A DNA stretch of 49,898 bases from CAZNNH01 sp964574335 (GTDB lineage: Bacteria > Acidobacteriota > Vicinamibacteria > Fen-336): NCBI GenBank assembly GCA_964574335.1, contig CAZNNH010000030.1, positions 1 through 49,898 on the forward strand, read 5' to 3'. The position numbers and the translations under genes are program-made. The number at the start of each line of letters is the position of its first letter. Positions within the stretch are counted from its first letter, which is position 1. Positions 16,369-24,246 of this stretch are shown here, in pieces. A model generated the notes under the pieces. The model saw nothing but the letters and a program-made list of their open reading frames with translations. It was not told where the DNA came from and searched no databases.

Positions 16369-17556
16369 ATGATGCGAGCACCGGCCGAGACGTTCTGCGG
16401 GGTTGCCCTGGGGCTGGCCGTCACCGCGGCTGCGGGCGGCATGCCCGAGCCGGCTCCGACGACGACGATCGTGGCGGTGGTCCTCGATACCTCGGGCAGC
16501 CTGTCCTCGAGCGACCTGGCGCTGGCTCGCCACCTCGCGACGGGCCTGCTGAGCCATCTCCCTGAGGGGGGGAAGATGGCCCTGTTCACCTTCGACGACC
16601 AGTCCCGCAACATCCTGCCGCCAACGTCCGAGGCCAACCGCGTCGAAGCCGCCCTCGACGGCGTCTCGCGATCGGGGAGCTACACCGCGCTCTACGACGC
16701 CCTCTACGACTCGACCCGACACCTGAGCGCCGTCCCCGCACGCCGGCGAGCGGTGGTGATCCTGACCGATGGCCGGGACGAGAACTCCGCCCTCAAGCTC
16801 GAGGACGGCCTGGCCGTGGCGCGCACTCGAGGGATCCCCGTGTTCACGATCGGGGTCGGCCGGCGGATCCACGAACGCACGCTGCGCCGTATCGCCAAGC
16901 TCACCTCGGGCCGCTACGTCTCCGGTCAGGAAGCCGACGCGGCGACGATCGCGGGGTGGATCCAGGAGCTGCCCGAGGCGGAGCCGGCTCCCACCGCGGA
17001 GGCGGCACCCCCCACCTCCCCCGCGCCGGCGCCGGCGCCAGCCGAGTCCGGAAGGGGCATCGGGCTCCTGGGGCTGCTCTGGTGGATGCTCGGCAGCGCC
17101 CTGCTCCTGGCTTCGGTGGCCCTCTTCCTCCGGGCGCGACGACCGCCCCAACCTCCCCGGGCCGCGCCTCTCGCGGCGAGTGAGATCGAAGCGGGCGCCA
17201 CGGTGGTGGCCAGGGTGAGCGATGCCTCGCCGGTCGACCGGACCGTGGTGTTGTCGGGGAACCCGACGCTCGTCATCCGGAGCGGCGCCCGCTCCGGCGA
17301 GACCGTCCGCCTCGGGCTGGGCACCGCCACCTCGCTCGGCAGGGGGCCCGCCAACGACGTCGTGGTGCCCGACGAGTCGGTGTCCGGCCAGCACTGCAGG
17401 ATCCGCCCGGAGGCGGGGCGTTTCACACTCCACGACCTGGAGAGCACCAACGGGACGTTCGTGAACGGCCGGCGGGTGGGGCGCCACGTGCTCGCCGAGG
17501 GCGACGTGATTTGCATCGGCGAGACCTCTCTCGAGTTCCAGATGCTGCGACAGTAG
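16369..17556 (+). CDS. Transmembrane VWA-FHA protein
   Basis: The 395-residue product has an N-terminal signal-like stretch (ETFCGVALGLAVTAAAGG) and a von Willebrand factor A domain at about residues 35-200. Its MIDAS residues are complete: DTSGSLSS, SYTALYD and ILTDGRDE. A Pro/Ala linker follows, then one transmembrane helix (about 227-252, GLLGLLWWMLGSALLLASV) and a C-terminal FHA domain (ATSLGRGPANDVVVPDES, SGQHCRI, STNGTFVNG). The predicted topology puts the metal-dependent adhesion domain outside and the phosphothreonine reader inside. Two adjacent ATGs (16369, 16372) are possible starts. It is divergent from ntrY and convergent with nrdR at 6 nt. Function unknown. Confidence 0.85.
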   Translation: MMRAPAETFCGVALGLAVTAAAGGMPEPAPTTTIVAVVLDTSGSLSSSDLALARHLATGLLSHLPEGGKMALFTFDDQSRNILPPTSEANRVEAALDGVSRSGSYTALYDALYDSTRHLSAVPARRRAVVILTDGRDENSALKLEDGLAVARTRGIPVFTIGVGRRIHERTLRRIAKLTSGRYVSGQEADAATIAGWIQELPEAEPAPTAEAAPPTSPAPAPAPAESGRGIGLLGLLWWMLGSALLLASVALFLRARRPPQPPRAAPLAASEIEAGATVVARVSDASPVDRTVVLSGNPTLVIRSGARSGETVRLGLGTATSLGRGPANDVVVPDESVSGQHCRIRPEAGRFTLHDLESTNGTFVNGRRVGRHVLAEGDVICIGETSLEFQMLRQ

Positions 17557-17562
17557 CCGCGC

Positions 17563-18021
17563 TCAGGCCGGGCCTTCCAGCAGGCCCTTGAGCGTGGAGA
17601 GGAACTGGTCGACGTCCTTGAAGTCTCGATAGACCGACGCGAAGCGAACGAATGCGACCTTGTCCAGCTCCCGGAGGCGCTCCATCAAGTACTCGCCGAT
17701 CTGGACGCTCGGCACCTCTCGGTCCGGGCTCTCGTGGACCATCACCTCGACTCGATCGGCAATCGTCTCGAGAGTCCTCACCGAGATGTCTCTCTTCTCG
17801 CACGCCTTGAGCAGGCCGGCCACCACCTTCTCCCGGTCGAAACGCTCGCGGCGGCCGTCCTTCTTGATCACCAGGTGGGGGATCTGGTCGATCCGCTCGT
17901 AGGAGGTGAAGCGTCGAGAGCAGCTCAGGCACTCGCGGCGGCGGCGGATGACTTCGCCTTCCTTGCTCTCGCGCGAGTCGACCACGCGATCCTCGGTATG
18001 ACCGCAGAATGGGCACTTCAT
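17563..18021 (-). CDS. nrdR: Transcriptional repressor NrdR
   Basis: NrdR represses ribonucleotide reductase genes by sensing ATP/dATP. The 152-residue product has the zinc ribbon (MKCPFCGHTEDRVVDSR, ECLSCSRRFTSYER) and an ATP-cone domain (VIKKDGRRERFDREKVVAGL, ACEKRDISV). The C-terminal part YRDFKDVDQFLSTL is typical. The open frame continues upstream, but the ATG overlapping the stop of the flippase-like gene (ATGA) gives the exact family N-terminus. No nrd genes or NrdR boxes were seen in the window. Confidence 0.97.
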   Translation of the reverse strand: MKCPFCGHTEDRVVDSRESKEGEVIRRRRECLSCSRRFTSYERIDQIPHLVIKKDGRRERFDREKVVAGLLKACEKRDISVRTLETIADRVEVMVHESPDREVPSVQIGEYLMERLRELDKVAFVRFASVYRDFKDVDQFLSTLKGLLEGPA

Positions 18022-19079
18022 GGCACTTGGCTCGGATGATCCTGGTCGTCGGCCTTGGAGCGTCCCTCCGCCCCTTCGTCCGTCATCTCTGCCACCTTTC
18101 CGAGGGTGAGCCCCTCGCGGCCCAAGTAGAACAGTCCCAGCACCAGAACCGGCAGCGTGTTGAGAGCGTGAAGGGCGATCCCGGAGGCCGCCGCCAACCC
18201 CTTCTCCAGGCCGAAGGCCTGGGTCACCGCGATCAGGTAGGACTCGTGGAACCCGCCCACGAAGCCGGGCGTCGGAACCGCCACCCCCACCGTCAGGAAG
18301 CCCATGATCAGGAAGCTGGCTCGATACGGCAGGCCGTGTCCGAAGGCCTCGCCGTTGAAGTAGATCCCCGCCCCGATCGAAAGCCACAGCGCGAACGACT
18401 GGAGCACGATCACCAGCAGGTGGGAGGCGGGCGCCCGTAACACCGAGAGCCCGTCGCCGAAGGAGCGCAGCGCCTGACTGAGCGGCTGGGCGAGGCGAGC
18501 CGGGGCGAAACGAAGCCAGCGATCCACGACTCTCATCGCCCGGTCGGCGTGGACGTGGAAGGCCAGCAACACCAGCAGCACCAGCAGCGACCCGAGGGCG
18601 GCCAGACCACCAGCGACCCGAAGCATCCCCAGCAAGGGGCCGCGACGCTGCTCGACCGGCATCGGCAGGACGTAGAGATAGAGGCCGAAGAGACCCACCA
18701 CGGCGAGCAGATCGGCCAGACGCTCGAGGATGATCGAGGCGAACGCGGCCGACACCCGGACCCGGTGATGGCGGCCGATCAGGTAGGGGCGAACCACCTC
18801 CCCGGCCCGGGGCACCAGGAGGCCCGACATGAAGCCGACGAAGGTGACGGAGAAGAGCCGGCCGAAAGGGACGCGCACCAACGGGGCCAGCAGGTAGCCC
18901 CAGCGCCAGGCGCGCAGCGCATAGGCGACCATCGTCGCGGCCAGGACCCCGAGCAGGTACGAAGGACGGGCGGTCCTGAAGGCATCGAGAAGCTCGTCCC
19001 AGGCCACGCCCCGCAGGAACAGGAACAGCAGCGGGACCGCCAGCAGGCCGCCGAGAAGGAGCCGTGCTCGAACCCTCAC
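18018..19079 (-). CDS. LPG-synthase-TM / flippase-like integral membrane protein
   Basis: The 353-residue protein has eight or nine hydrophobic segments and the pattern of the lysylphosphatidylglycerol synthase transmembrane family (UPF0104/AglD-like): YALRAWRWGYLLAPL, FVGFMSGLLVPRAGEVVRPY, ILERLADLLAVVG and a late GVAVPTPGFVGGFHESY segment. There is no catalytic tRNA-dependent transferase domain, so the role is probably lipid-linked translocation or an uncharacterised membrane function. It starts at a GTG (19079) and overlaps nrdR by 4 nt. Confidence 0.83.
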   Translation of the reverse strand: MRVRARLLLGGLLAVPLLFLFLRGVAWDELLDAFRTARPSYLLGVLAATMVAYALRAWRWGYLLAPLVRVPFGRLFSVTFVGFMSGLLVPRAGEVVRPYLIGRHHRVRVSAAFASIILERLADLLAVVGLFGLYLYVLPMPVEQRRGPLLGMLRVAGGLAALGSLLVLLVLLAFHVHADRAMRVVDRWLRFAPARLAQPLSQALRSFGDGLSVLRAPASHLLVIVLQSFALWLSIGAGIYFNGEAFGHGLPYRASFLIMGFLTVGVAVPTPGFVGGFHESYLIAVTQAFGLEKGLAAASGIALHALNTLPVLVLGLFYLGREGLTLGKVAEMTDEGAEGRSKADDQDHPSQVP

Positions 19080-19121
19080 CGGGGCTGGCTCCTCCCGTGC
19101 AAAGCCTTCTTGGTCATATAC

Positions 19122-19150
19122 TTGATGACGCTTGGCGACTCTACTACAAG
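19122..19150 (+). promoter_or_regulatory. Candidate promoter for the ECF sigma operon
   Basis: TTGATG (19122-19127), 17-nt spacer, TACAAG (19145-19150); each hexamer matches the sigma-70 consensus at four of six positions. It lies in the divergent spacer between the flippase-like gene and the sigma gene, about 137 nt before the GTG start. An autoregulatory ECF promoter could equally be present and would not be recognised by eye. Confidence 0.33.
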
Positions 19151-19286
19151 CCTCCGCGAGGCGTCAATTCGTAAGCGGCAGGGCGTCCGGCCCGTCTTTG
19201 ACCACGGGTGTTTTCTGAACCCCAGGCCAAAGCGGCTCGTTCCTCCAATCGAACGGACGGCGTGCCCCGGGGAAGAGACCCACCCA

Positions 19287-19856
19287 GTGAGTGACGGCGA
19301 CGCCGATCTCGTCAGCCGCTGCCAGCGGGACGACGAGTCCGCCTGGCGGGAGCTGGTCTCGAGGCACACGCGGCGCGTCTTCAACGTGGTCTACCCTTTC
19401 ACGGGTCGGGTCGACGAGGCCGAAGACCTGACCCAGGAGGTCTTCGTCAAGGTGTACCAGGGCCTTCATCGGTTCCACGCCACCGAGGGAACCTTCAAGA
19501 GCTGGGTGTCTGCGATCGCCCGGAATCATGCCATCGACCACTACCGTCGAAGGCGGGAGGAGCGCCGGCGCACCATCGAGGACGAGGACGCGATCGACCG
19601 TCTGGCCTCTACCTCCGAAGGACCGCTCGGCCGGCTGGAGGCCAACGAGCGGGTGGACCTGGTGCGCAGCGGCTTGCGCGCGCTGCCGGCACAGCTCCGT
19701 GAGCCCCTGATCCTCTTCGATCTCCAGGGGCTGCCCTACGCCGAGGTGGCTCGCGCGCTGGCCTTGCCGCTCGGAACCGTGAAGAGCCGCATCAATCGAG
19801 GTCGGCTGGAGCTGGCCAAGCGGCTGGTTCGACGACACCAGGGGGCTCGAAAGTGA
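19287..19856 (+). CDS. ECF-family RNA polymerase sigma factor
   Basis: The 189-residue product has sigma region 2 (ESAWRELVSRHTRRVFNVVY, EAEDLTQEVFVKVYQGL, FKSWVSAIARNHAIDHYRR) and region 4 (LPAQLREPLILFDLQGLPY, VARALALPLGTVKSRINRGR), with no region 3, as expected of RpoE-like ECF factors. The frame is open far upstream; the GTG at 19287 is chosen because a GGAAGAG motif precedes it and the family N-terminus fits. It overlaps the anti-sigma gene by 4 nt (GTGA). It presumably directs an envelope-stress regulon including its own operon. Confidence 0.92.
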   Translation: MSDGDADLVSRCQRDDESAWRELVSRHTRRVFNVVYPFTGRVDEAEDLTQEVFVKVYQGLHRFHATEGTFKSWVSAIARNHAIDHYRRRREERRRTIEDEDAIDRLASTSEGPLGRLEANERVDLVRSGLRALPAQLREPLILFDLQGLPYAEVARALALPLGTVKSRINRGRLELAKRLVRRHQGARK

Positions 19857-20557
19857 CGACGACCATCGGCTGCGCGCGTACCGAGGAGCTGCTCTCGGAC
19901 CATCTCGAGCGGTCGCTTCACGCACCGCTGGCGGCCGAGGTGAAGGCCCACCTCGAGGCGTGCCCGCGTTGCGCGGAGCTGCGGGACGCCCTGGCCGAGG
20001 TGGTTGGGGTGCTTCGTCACCTGCCGGCGGCGGAGCCCCCGGTGGGGCTGGCCGACCGAGCCGCTGCGGCGGCACGCAGCCTCCGGGCCAGGGGGGTGGC
20101 ACCGGCTCGGCTCCCCTGGCCGGCGCGGCTTCAGCCGCTCCCGATCGCCGCGGCGCTGGCGGTCGCCGTGGGTGCCGGGATCCTGCTGGCGACCCCGAAG
20201 GTCGAGGCGCTCCGCCCCGGCGAGCGCCTGGAGGCTCGCGCCGAGGGGGCGCGGGCGTTCCTGGTCGAGCACAAGGAACGATTGGTCGGGGACCTCGAGC
20301 GTTTCGGCGTCCTGCTCGAGACGGCCGTCGAGATGCGGCTGGAGGACGTCCAGGAGCGGGTCGATGACTACCGCCGGTGGCTGGGTCGGAGCCAGCCCGA
20401 GCCCCAGCGCGGCGACTCTGCCCAGCGCCCGCCGGTTCGCTCGGCGTGGCTCAGCTTTCCGAACCGTTGGCCGGGCGCTTCCGTAGGATGGAAAGAGCGG
20501 ACGGTGGCCGGCGGCCAGGGGCCGAACGGGGCTGCCGCTTCGAGGAGCGTGTCATGA
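19853..20557 (+). CDS. Zinc-finger anti-sigma factor, membrane-anchored
   Basis: The 234-residue product begins with a zinc-binding anti-sigma domain: Cys7 in TIGCARTEELLSDHLERSL and the HxxxCxxC motif HLEACPRC at about 33-40. One transmembrane segment follows at about 97-116 (PIAAALAVAVGAGILLA), then an extracytoplasmic helical region (RAFLVEHKERLVGDLERFG) and a low-complexity tail. It should hold the ECF factor inactive until an envelope signal releases it. It is coupled at both ends by 4-nt overlaps. Confidence 0.87.
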   Translation: MTTTIGCARTEELLSDHLERSLHAPLAAEVKAHLEACPRCAELRDALAEVVGVLRHLPAAEPPVGLADRAAAAARSLRARGVAPARLPWPARLQPLPIAAALAVAVGAGILLATPKVEALRPGERLEARAEGARAFLVEHKERLVGDLERFGVLLETAVEMRLEDVQERVDDYRRWLGRSQPEPQRGDSAQRPPVRSAWLSFPNRWPGASVGWKERTVAGGQGPNGAAASRSVS

Positions 20558-21135
20558 ACAGCACAGCCGATGAGCACACCGCACAGGCGACGCCGGTAGC
20601 CGGCTCGGCCCCGGTGTCCCCCGGGGCCCCCACCCTCCCACCAGGGCCGACGTACTACCGCCCCCCCAAGTCCCCAGGTCTTGCGACGCTTCTCTCGATC
20701 CTGCTCCCCGGGGTGGGACAGATCTACAACGGGCAGACGGCGAAGGCCTTCGTCTTCCTGTTCGGCTGGGTGGGCAGCATCTACGGCGCCGCCCAGATCG
20801 ACCCGATGCCGTTCGCCTTCCTGATCCCGTTCGTCTACCTCTACAACCTCATCGACGCCTGGCGCGGGGCCACCCTGATCAACCTTCGAGCGGCCGGTGG
20901 GCAGCCGCCCGACCAGGACGACGCGGAGTCTCCGGCCTGGGGGGCCAGCCTAGTGGGCCTGGGCCTGGTGCTGCTCCTCAACAACCTGGGGTGGCTGCGC
21001 CTCTCGGCCCTGCGCGACTACTGGCCGGCCCTGCTGATCGTGGTCGGCGGCCTGTTCGTCTATCGCTCCCTGAACCAGCAGAAAGAGAAGGAAGAGGCTG
21101 CGAGCCGTGACGATCAGCCGGCTGAGACCCGATAG
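20554..21135 (+). CDS. TM2-like/DUF5668-like membrane protein
   Basis: The 193-residue product starts with a proline-rich cytoplasmic stretch, then a TM2-like pair (PGLATLLSILLPGVGQIYNG, AKAFVFLFGWVGSIYGA, FAFLIPFVYLYNLIDAW). The second half resembles the LiaI/LiaF N-terminal helices (ASLVGLGLVLLLNNLGWL, DYWPALLIVVGGLFVYRSL). The ATG overlaps the anti-sigma stop (ATGA), so it belongs to the sigma operon. Proteins of this kind are linked to envelope-stress sensing in other bacteria; its exact role is unknown. Confidence 0.78.
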   Translation: MNSTADEHTAQATPVAGSAPVSPGAPTLPPGPTYYRPPKSPGLATLLSILLPGVGQIYNGQTAKAFVFLFGWVGSIYGAAQIDPMPFAFLIPFVYLYNLIDAWRGATLINLRAAGGQPPDQDDAESPAWGASLVGLGLVLLLNNLGWLRLSALRDYWPALLIVVGGLFVYRSLNQQKEKEEAASRDDQPAETR

Positions 21136-21328
21136 CCTGGCGCTCGGCATCTCGCTGATCGCCCTCGGCTCGATCTGCACGCTGGGCAATCTCGGGCACC
21201 TCGACGCCTTCGAGACGCTGCGCACATGGTGGCCGGCCAGCCTGATCCTCTGGGGTGCCCTCGAGCTTCTCGAGTGGCGGCTCGGCCGCGCCGCCAAGGC
21301 GCCCCCTTCGGGCCGGCCCGGCCGGTGA
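21107..21328 (+). CDS. Small LiaI/DUF5668-like membrane protein
   Basis: A 73-residue protein with two hydrophobic helices (LALGISLIALGSICTLGNLG, WWPASLILWGALELLEWRL), the same WWPA-LI-GA pattern as the second half of the preceding protein. It starts at a GTG that overlaps the previous gene by 29 nt. It is probably translated, given the conserved pattern and the operon context; the function is unknown. Confidence 0.68.
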   Translation: MTISRLRPDSLALGISLIALGSICTLGNLGHLDAFETLRTWWPASLILWGALELLEWRLGRAAKAPPSGRPGR

Positions 21329-21356
21329 GGCCCCCGGCGAGCGCGGGAGGGTCACG

Positions 21357-22748
21357 GTGAAAGCGCGCAAGATCGCCCTGTTGCTCCTCTTTCTCGGCTT
21401 CGGCGCCACCCTCGAGGTGGCCCACGGCGTGCGCGACCGGCTGGCGCTGGGCCCGGAAGGGTGCCGGGTGCTGGGCGGCCGGTTCTACGGCCCCTCGTAC
21501 ACCTTCGAGGCCGAGGAGCGGCAGGCGCTGCTGGCTCCGCTCGAGCTGCGGATCGACAACGCGTTCGGGGAGGTGCTGGTCCGCCGGGGCCCCACCGGGG
21601 AGCTCACCGCCCGGCTACGGAAGGTGGTTCACCTCCCCGACCAGGAGTCGGCTCACCGATTCGCCGACCGGGTCGAGCTCCAGGTGGTGCGACGCGGGGA
21701 CGGGGTGCGGATCTCGACCAACCGGGAGACGCTGACCCGTAGCGAGGACGTAGGTCTGGAGACCCACCTCGAGCTGCAGGTCCCAGAGGGCTCGAAGGTG
21801 AGCGTGTACAGCGAGCACGGCCGGGTGGAGGTCGCCGACGTGGCCCAGGCCACGGTGCACGCGTCTTTCGAGCCGGTCGAGGTGCGGGGGATCTCGGGCC
21901 GGGTGGAGCTCGAAACCCGACACGCCCCGGTGCGCGTCGCCGAGGTGGAAGGACCGCTCGCCCTCGACTCGCGCCATGGCGACGTCGAGGTCACGGACCT
22001 GGCGCAGCGCGCGACCCTGAAGGTCCGACGTGGGACGGCAACGCTGGCCCGACTGGGCCAGAGCGTGGTCCAAATCGACTACGGCGAGCTGCAGGCGGAG
22101 GGCATCCGCGGCGATCTCGAGGTGATCGCCGAGCATGCCGGTGTGGTGGCCCGTGACGTCGCCGGATCGGCGCGCGTCACCACCAGCTACCGCGCGGTCG
22201 AGCTTCACGACGTGGCCGGCGATGCCGCCGCCAAGACCAGCCATGGCGGCGTGTCCCTCGCCAACGTCGGCGGCAGTGCCCAAGTCGAGACATCGTTCGA
22301 CGATGTGGTGCTGGACGGCATCCAGGGCCCCGTCGACGTGGTCGTCTCGCACGGCGGCATGACCGGCTCGCGCCTGGCCGCAGGCGGCCGAGTGAGCGCG
22401 TCGGGAGACGACGTGTCGCTGGCGGGATTCGCCGGGACGGTCTCGGTGAAGGCGGAGCGCGGCCAGGTTCGCCTCGAGCCGGGCGGACCGGTGGTGGCGC
22501 CGATCGAGGTCGTCGCCGACGGCGCCATTTGGCTCGCCGTGCCTCCCGACAGCCACTTCGACCTCGAGGCCGTCGCCACCCGGGACACGGTCGAGGCAGA
22601 GATCGAGGGCCTCGAGATCCTCGAGGCGAAGGCGCACGTCCTCGAAGGACGGGTCGGCGGAGGCGGCGTGCGGGTTCTTCTTCGGAGCGCTCGCGGCCAC
22701 ATCGACATCACGGCGGCAACGCCCACATCACCCGAGGCCCGTCCCTAG
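21357..22748 (+). CDS. Membrane-anchored DUF4097-like beta-solenoid protein
   Basis: The 463-residue product opens with a signal or anchor (KIALLLLFLGFGATLEVAHG). After a short lead region it consists of about 13 tandem repeats of roughly 18 residues with the pattern xVxVxSxHGxVxVxxVxG, for example SARVTTSYRAVELHDVAG, DAAAKTSHGGVSLANVGG and SAQVETSFDDVVLDGIQG. This is the hallmark of DUF4097/adhesin-like parallel beta-helices. The start GTG has GGGAGGG about 6 nt upstream; the open frame further upstream lies in the preceding gene. As the last gene of the ECF operon it is probably an extracytoplasmic stress effector or sensor. Confidence 0.78.
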   Translation: MKARKIALLLLFLGFGATLEVAHGVRDRLALGPEGCRVLGGRFYGPSYTFEAEERQALLAPLELRIDNAFGEVLVRRGPTGELTARLRKVVHLPDQESAHRFADRVELQVVRRGDGVRISTNRETLTRSEDVGLETHLELQVPEGSKVSVYSEHGRVEVADVAQATVHASFEPVEVRGISGRVELETRHAPVRVAEVEGPLALDSRHGDVEVTDLAQRATLKVRRGTATLARLGQSVVQIDYGELQAEGIRGDLEVIAEHAGVVARDVAGSARVTTSYRAVELHDVAGDAAAKTSHGGVSLANVGGSAQVETSFDDVVLDGIQGPVDVVVSHGGMTGSRLAAGGRVSASGDDVSLAGFAGTVSVKAERGQVRLEPGGPVVAPIEVVADGAIWLAVPPDSHFDLEAVATRDTVEAEIEGLEILEAKAHVLEGRVGGGGVRVLLRSARGHIDITAATPTSPEARP

Positions 22749-22818
22749 CCGGCCTTCGATCTCGCCCCTCGGGTCGCCTCGCGCGGGGAGACTCCGCTCG
22801 TGCTCGACGAGAACGCCC

Positions 22819-22847
22819 TTGCCCCACGCCCACGGTTCCGGTAGACT
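22819..22847 (+). promoter_or_regulatory. Weak candidate promoter for purC
   Basis: TTGCCC (22819-22824), 17-nt spacer, TAGACT (22842-22847). The spacing is ideal but the hexamers are weak (three and four of six). It lies about 75 nt before the purC GTG in the 173-nt gap after the ECF operon, where a new promoter is expected. Confidence 0.3.
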
Positions 22848-22921
22848 CGCTCTTCTTCCTCCACTGATGGCGAATCGGACCTTGGCAGATCGAGCCCAGA
22901 GTTTCCCAGGAGTCAAAGACC

Positions 22922-23821
22922 GTGGCCGAGCTTCCCGAGCCGCTGCTCCAGACGTCGTTCCCTGACATCGAGGCCCCGCGTCGGGGCAAGGTCCGGGACG
23001 TTTACGACTTGGGCGACCGGTTGCTGATCGTCGCCACCGATCGGCTCAGCGCGTACGACGTGGTGCTGCCCACCGGCATCCCCGACAAGGGTCGCATCCT
23101 CACCCAGCTTTCTCTGTTCTGGTTCCGCCGGCTGGAAGAGGTGGTTCGCCACCACGTGCTGACCAGCGACGTGTCGGACTACCCGGCGGAGCTGCAGCCG
23201 CACCGCGAGCAGCTCGAGGGTCGCTCGATGCTGGTCCAGAAGGCCGAAGCGCTGCCGGTAGAATGCGTGGTGCGCGGGTACCTGAGCGGGTCCGGGTTCA
23301 AGGACTACACCGCCACCAGCGCCGTGTGCGGCATCCCCCTCCCGCCCGGGCTGCGCGAGTCGGAGCGTCTGGAACGACCGGTCTTCACCCCGGCGACCAA
23401 GGCGGAGACGGGCCACGACGAGAACATCGCGTTCGAGCGGATGGCGGCCCTGGTGGGTCCGGAGCGGGCGGCTCGCTTGCGCGAGCTGAGCCTCGCCCTC
23501 TATGAGCTGGCCAGCGCCCATCTCGAGTCCCGAGGCATCATCCTGGCAGACACCAAGTTCGAGTTCGGTGTCCGTGACGGGGTGCTCGTGTGGATCGACG
23601 AGGCTTTGACCCCCGACTCCTCCCGATTCTGGCCGCGCGACGGCTACGCCCCGGGGCGAGGCCAGCCCAGCTTCGACAAGCAGTACGTGCGCGACCATCT
23701 CATGCAAACCGGCTGGGACAAGCGGCCGCCGGCCCCGTCCCTCCCCCCGGAGGTGGTGGCTCGCACCCGGGAGAAGTATCTCGAGGCATTCCACCACATC
23801 ACAGGGCAGGAGCTGGCGTGA
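22922..23821 (+). CDS. purC: Phosphoribosylaminoimidazole-succinocarboxamide synthase (SAICAR synthetase)
   Basis: PurC joins aspartate to CAIR with ATP in purine synthesis. The 299-residue product is of the longer form and has RGKVRDVYDLGDRLLIV, TDRLSAYDVVLPTGIPDKG, VVRGYLSGSGFKDY, ILADTKFEFG, WIDEALTPDSSRFWP and SFDKQYVRDHL, covering the nucleotide- and substrate-binding signatures. Translation probably begins at the GTG at 22922. No other purine gene is adjacent. Confidence 0.97.
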   Translation: MAELPEPLLQTSFPDIEAPRRGKVRDVYDLGDRLLIVATDRLSAYDVVLPTGIPDKGRILTQLSLFWFRRLEEVVRHHVLTSDVSDYPAELQPHREQLEGRSMLVQKAEALPVECVVRGYLSGSGFKDYTATSAVCGIPLPPGLRESERLERPVFTPATKAETGHDENIAFERMAALVGPERAARLRELSLALYELASAHLESRGIILADTKFEFGVRDGVLVWIDEALTPDSSRFWPRDGYAPGRGQPSFDKQYVRDHLMQTGWDKRPPAPSLPPEVVARTREKYLEAFHHITGQELA

Positions 23822-23924
23822 CCTGCCTCACCGCGCCCGGCGGGCCTACAGGGGTATCTTCGCGGCCGTCGCGGGGGCCTCGGGTCGTCCAGCCTCGGCC
23901 GGCCGTTTCTTGTGGGGTGATCCG

Positions 23925-24173
23925 GTGAAGCAGCAGTTGGAGTCGTTGGTCTGCGAGATGATCGAGAAGGGGATCCTCTTCCCGGACGCCCGGCGGGAGT
24001 TCGAGAAGCGATTCATCGCCCGGGTCCTGCAACGCCACCGCGGGAACCTCAGCCGCGCCGCCAGAGACCTTCGGATCCACCGCAACACCCTGGGAAAGAA
24101 GATCGAGGAGTACCAGCTCGACTCCAAGGATCGTCAGCCGGTCTCCGGCGTCCAGGACCGGGCCGGACACTAG
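23925..24173 (+). CDS. Orphan Fis-type helix-turn-helix protein
   Basis: The 82-residue product is little more than a Fis/NtrC-type DNA-binding domain: EFEKRFIARVLQRHRGNLSR followed by the HTH AARDLRIHRNTLGKKIEEY. It lacks receiver and AAA+ domains, so it could act like Fis or as a short bacterial regulator. The segment closely parallels the C-terminus of the NtrX encoded in this window (AREEFEKRYIRATYERLGRN, then SRTAEALRVERSNLYRK). A GTG at 23925 is the likely start. It lies about 100 nt after purC and immediately upstream of the groESL control region. Confidence 0.82.
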   Translation: MKQQLESLVCEMIEKGILFPDARREFEKRFIARVLQRHRGNLSRAARDLRIHRNTLGKKIEEYQLDSKDRQPVSGVQDRAGH

Positions 24174-24206
24174 TCAGAGCCCCGCCGGCGGGCCCCATCG
24201 CCCCCC

Positions 24207-24229
24207 AGCACTCCCCTTGACAGAGTGCC
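24207..24229 (+). promoter_or_regulatory. CIRCE-like operator 1 (groESL)
   Basis: AGCACTC (24207-24213), 9-nt spacer, GAGTGCC (24223-24229): an inverted repeat with the half-site and 9-nt spacing of the HrcA operator CIRCE, with one mismatch at the outer position. It overlaps the -35 hexamer TTGACA of the groESL promoter, so HrcA binding should block polymerase. hrcA itself is not in the window. Confidence 0.78.
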
Positions 24230-24245
24230 AGGCCTGATCTACGAT
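24217..24245 (+). promoter_or_regulatory. groESL sigma-70 promoter
   Basis: TTGACA (24217-24222), 17-nt spacer, TACGAT (24240-24245). The -35 is a perfect consensus and the -10 matches four of six. Transcription would start near 24252, inside the second CIRCE-like repeat, giving a leader of about 150 nt before groES. Confidence 0.75.
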
Positions 24246-24246
24246 C

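Noticed and set aside
24187..24201. Terminator hairpin in the CCCGCCGGCGGG palindrome before groESL
   Set aside because: The palindrome has no loop and is not followed by thymines; it is likely chance in GC-rich DNA.
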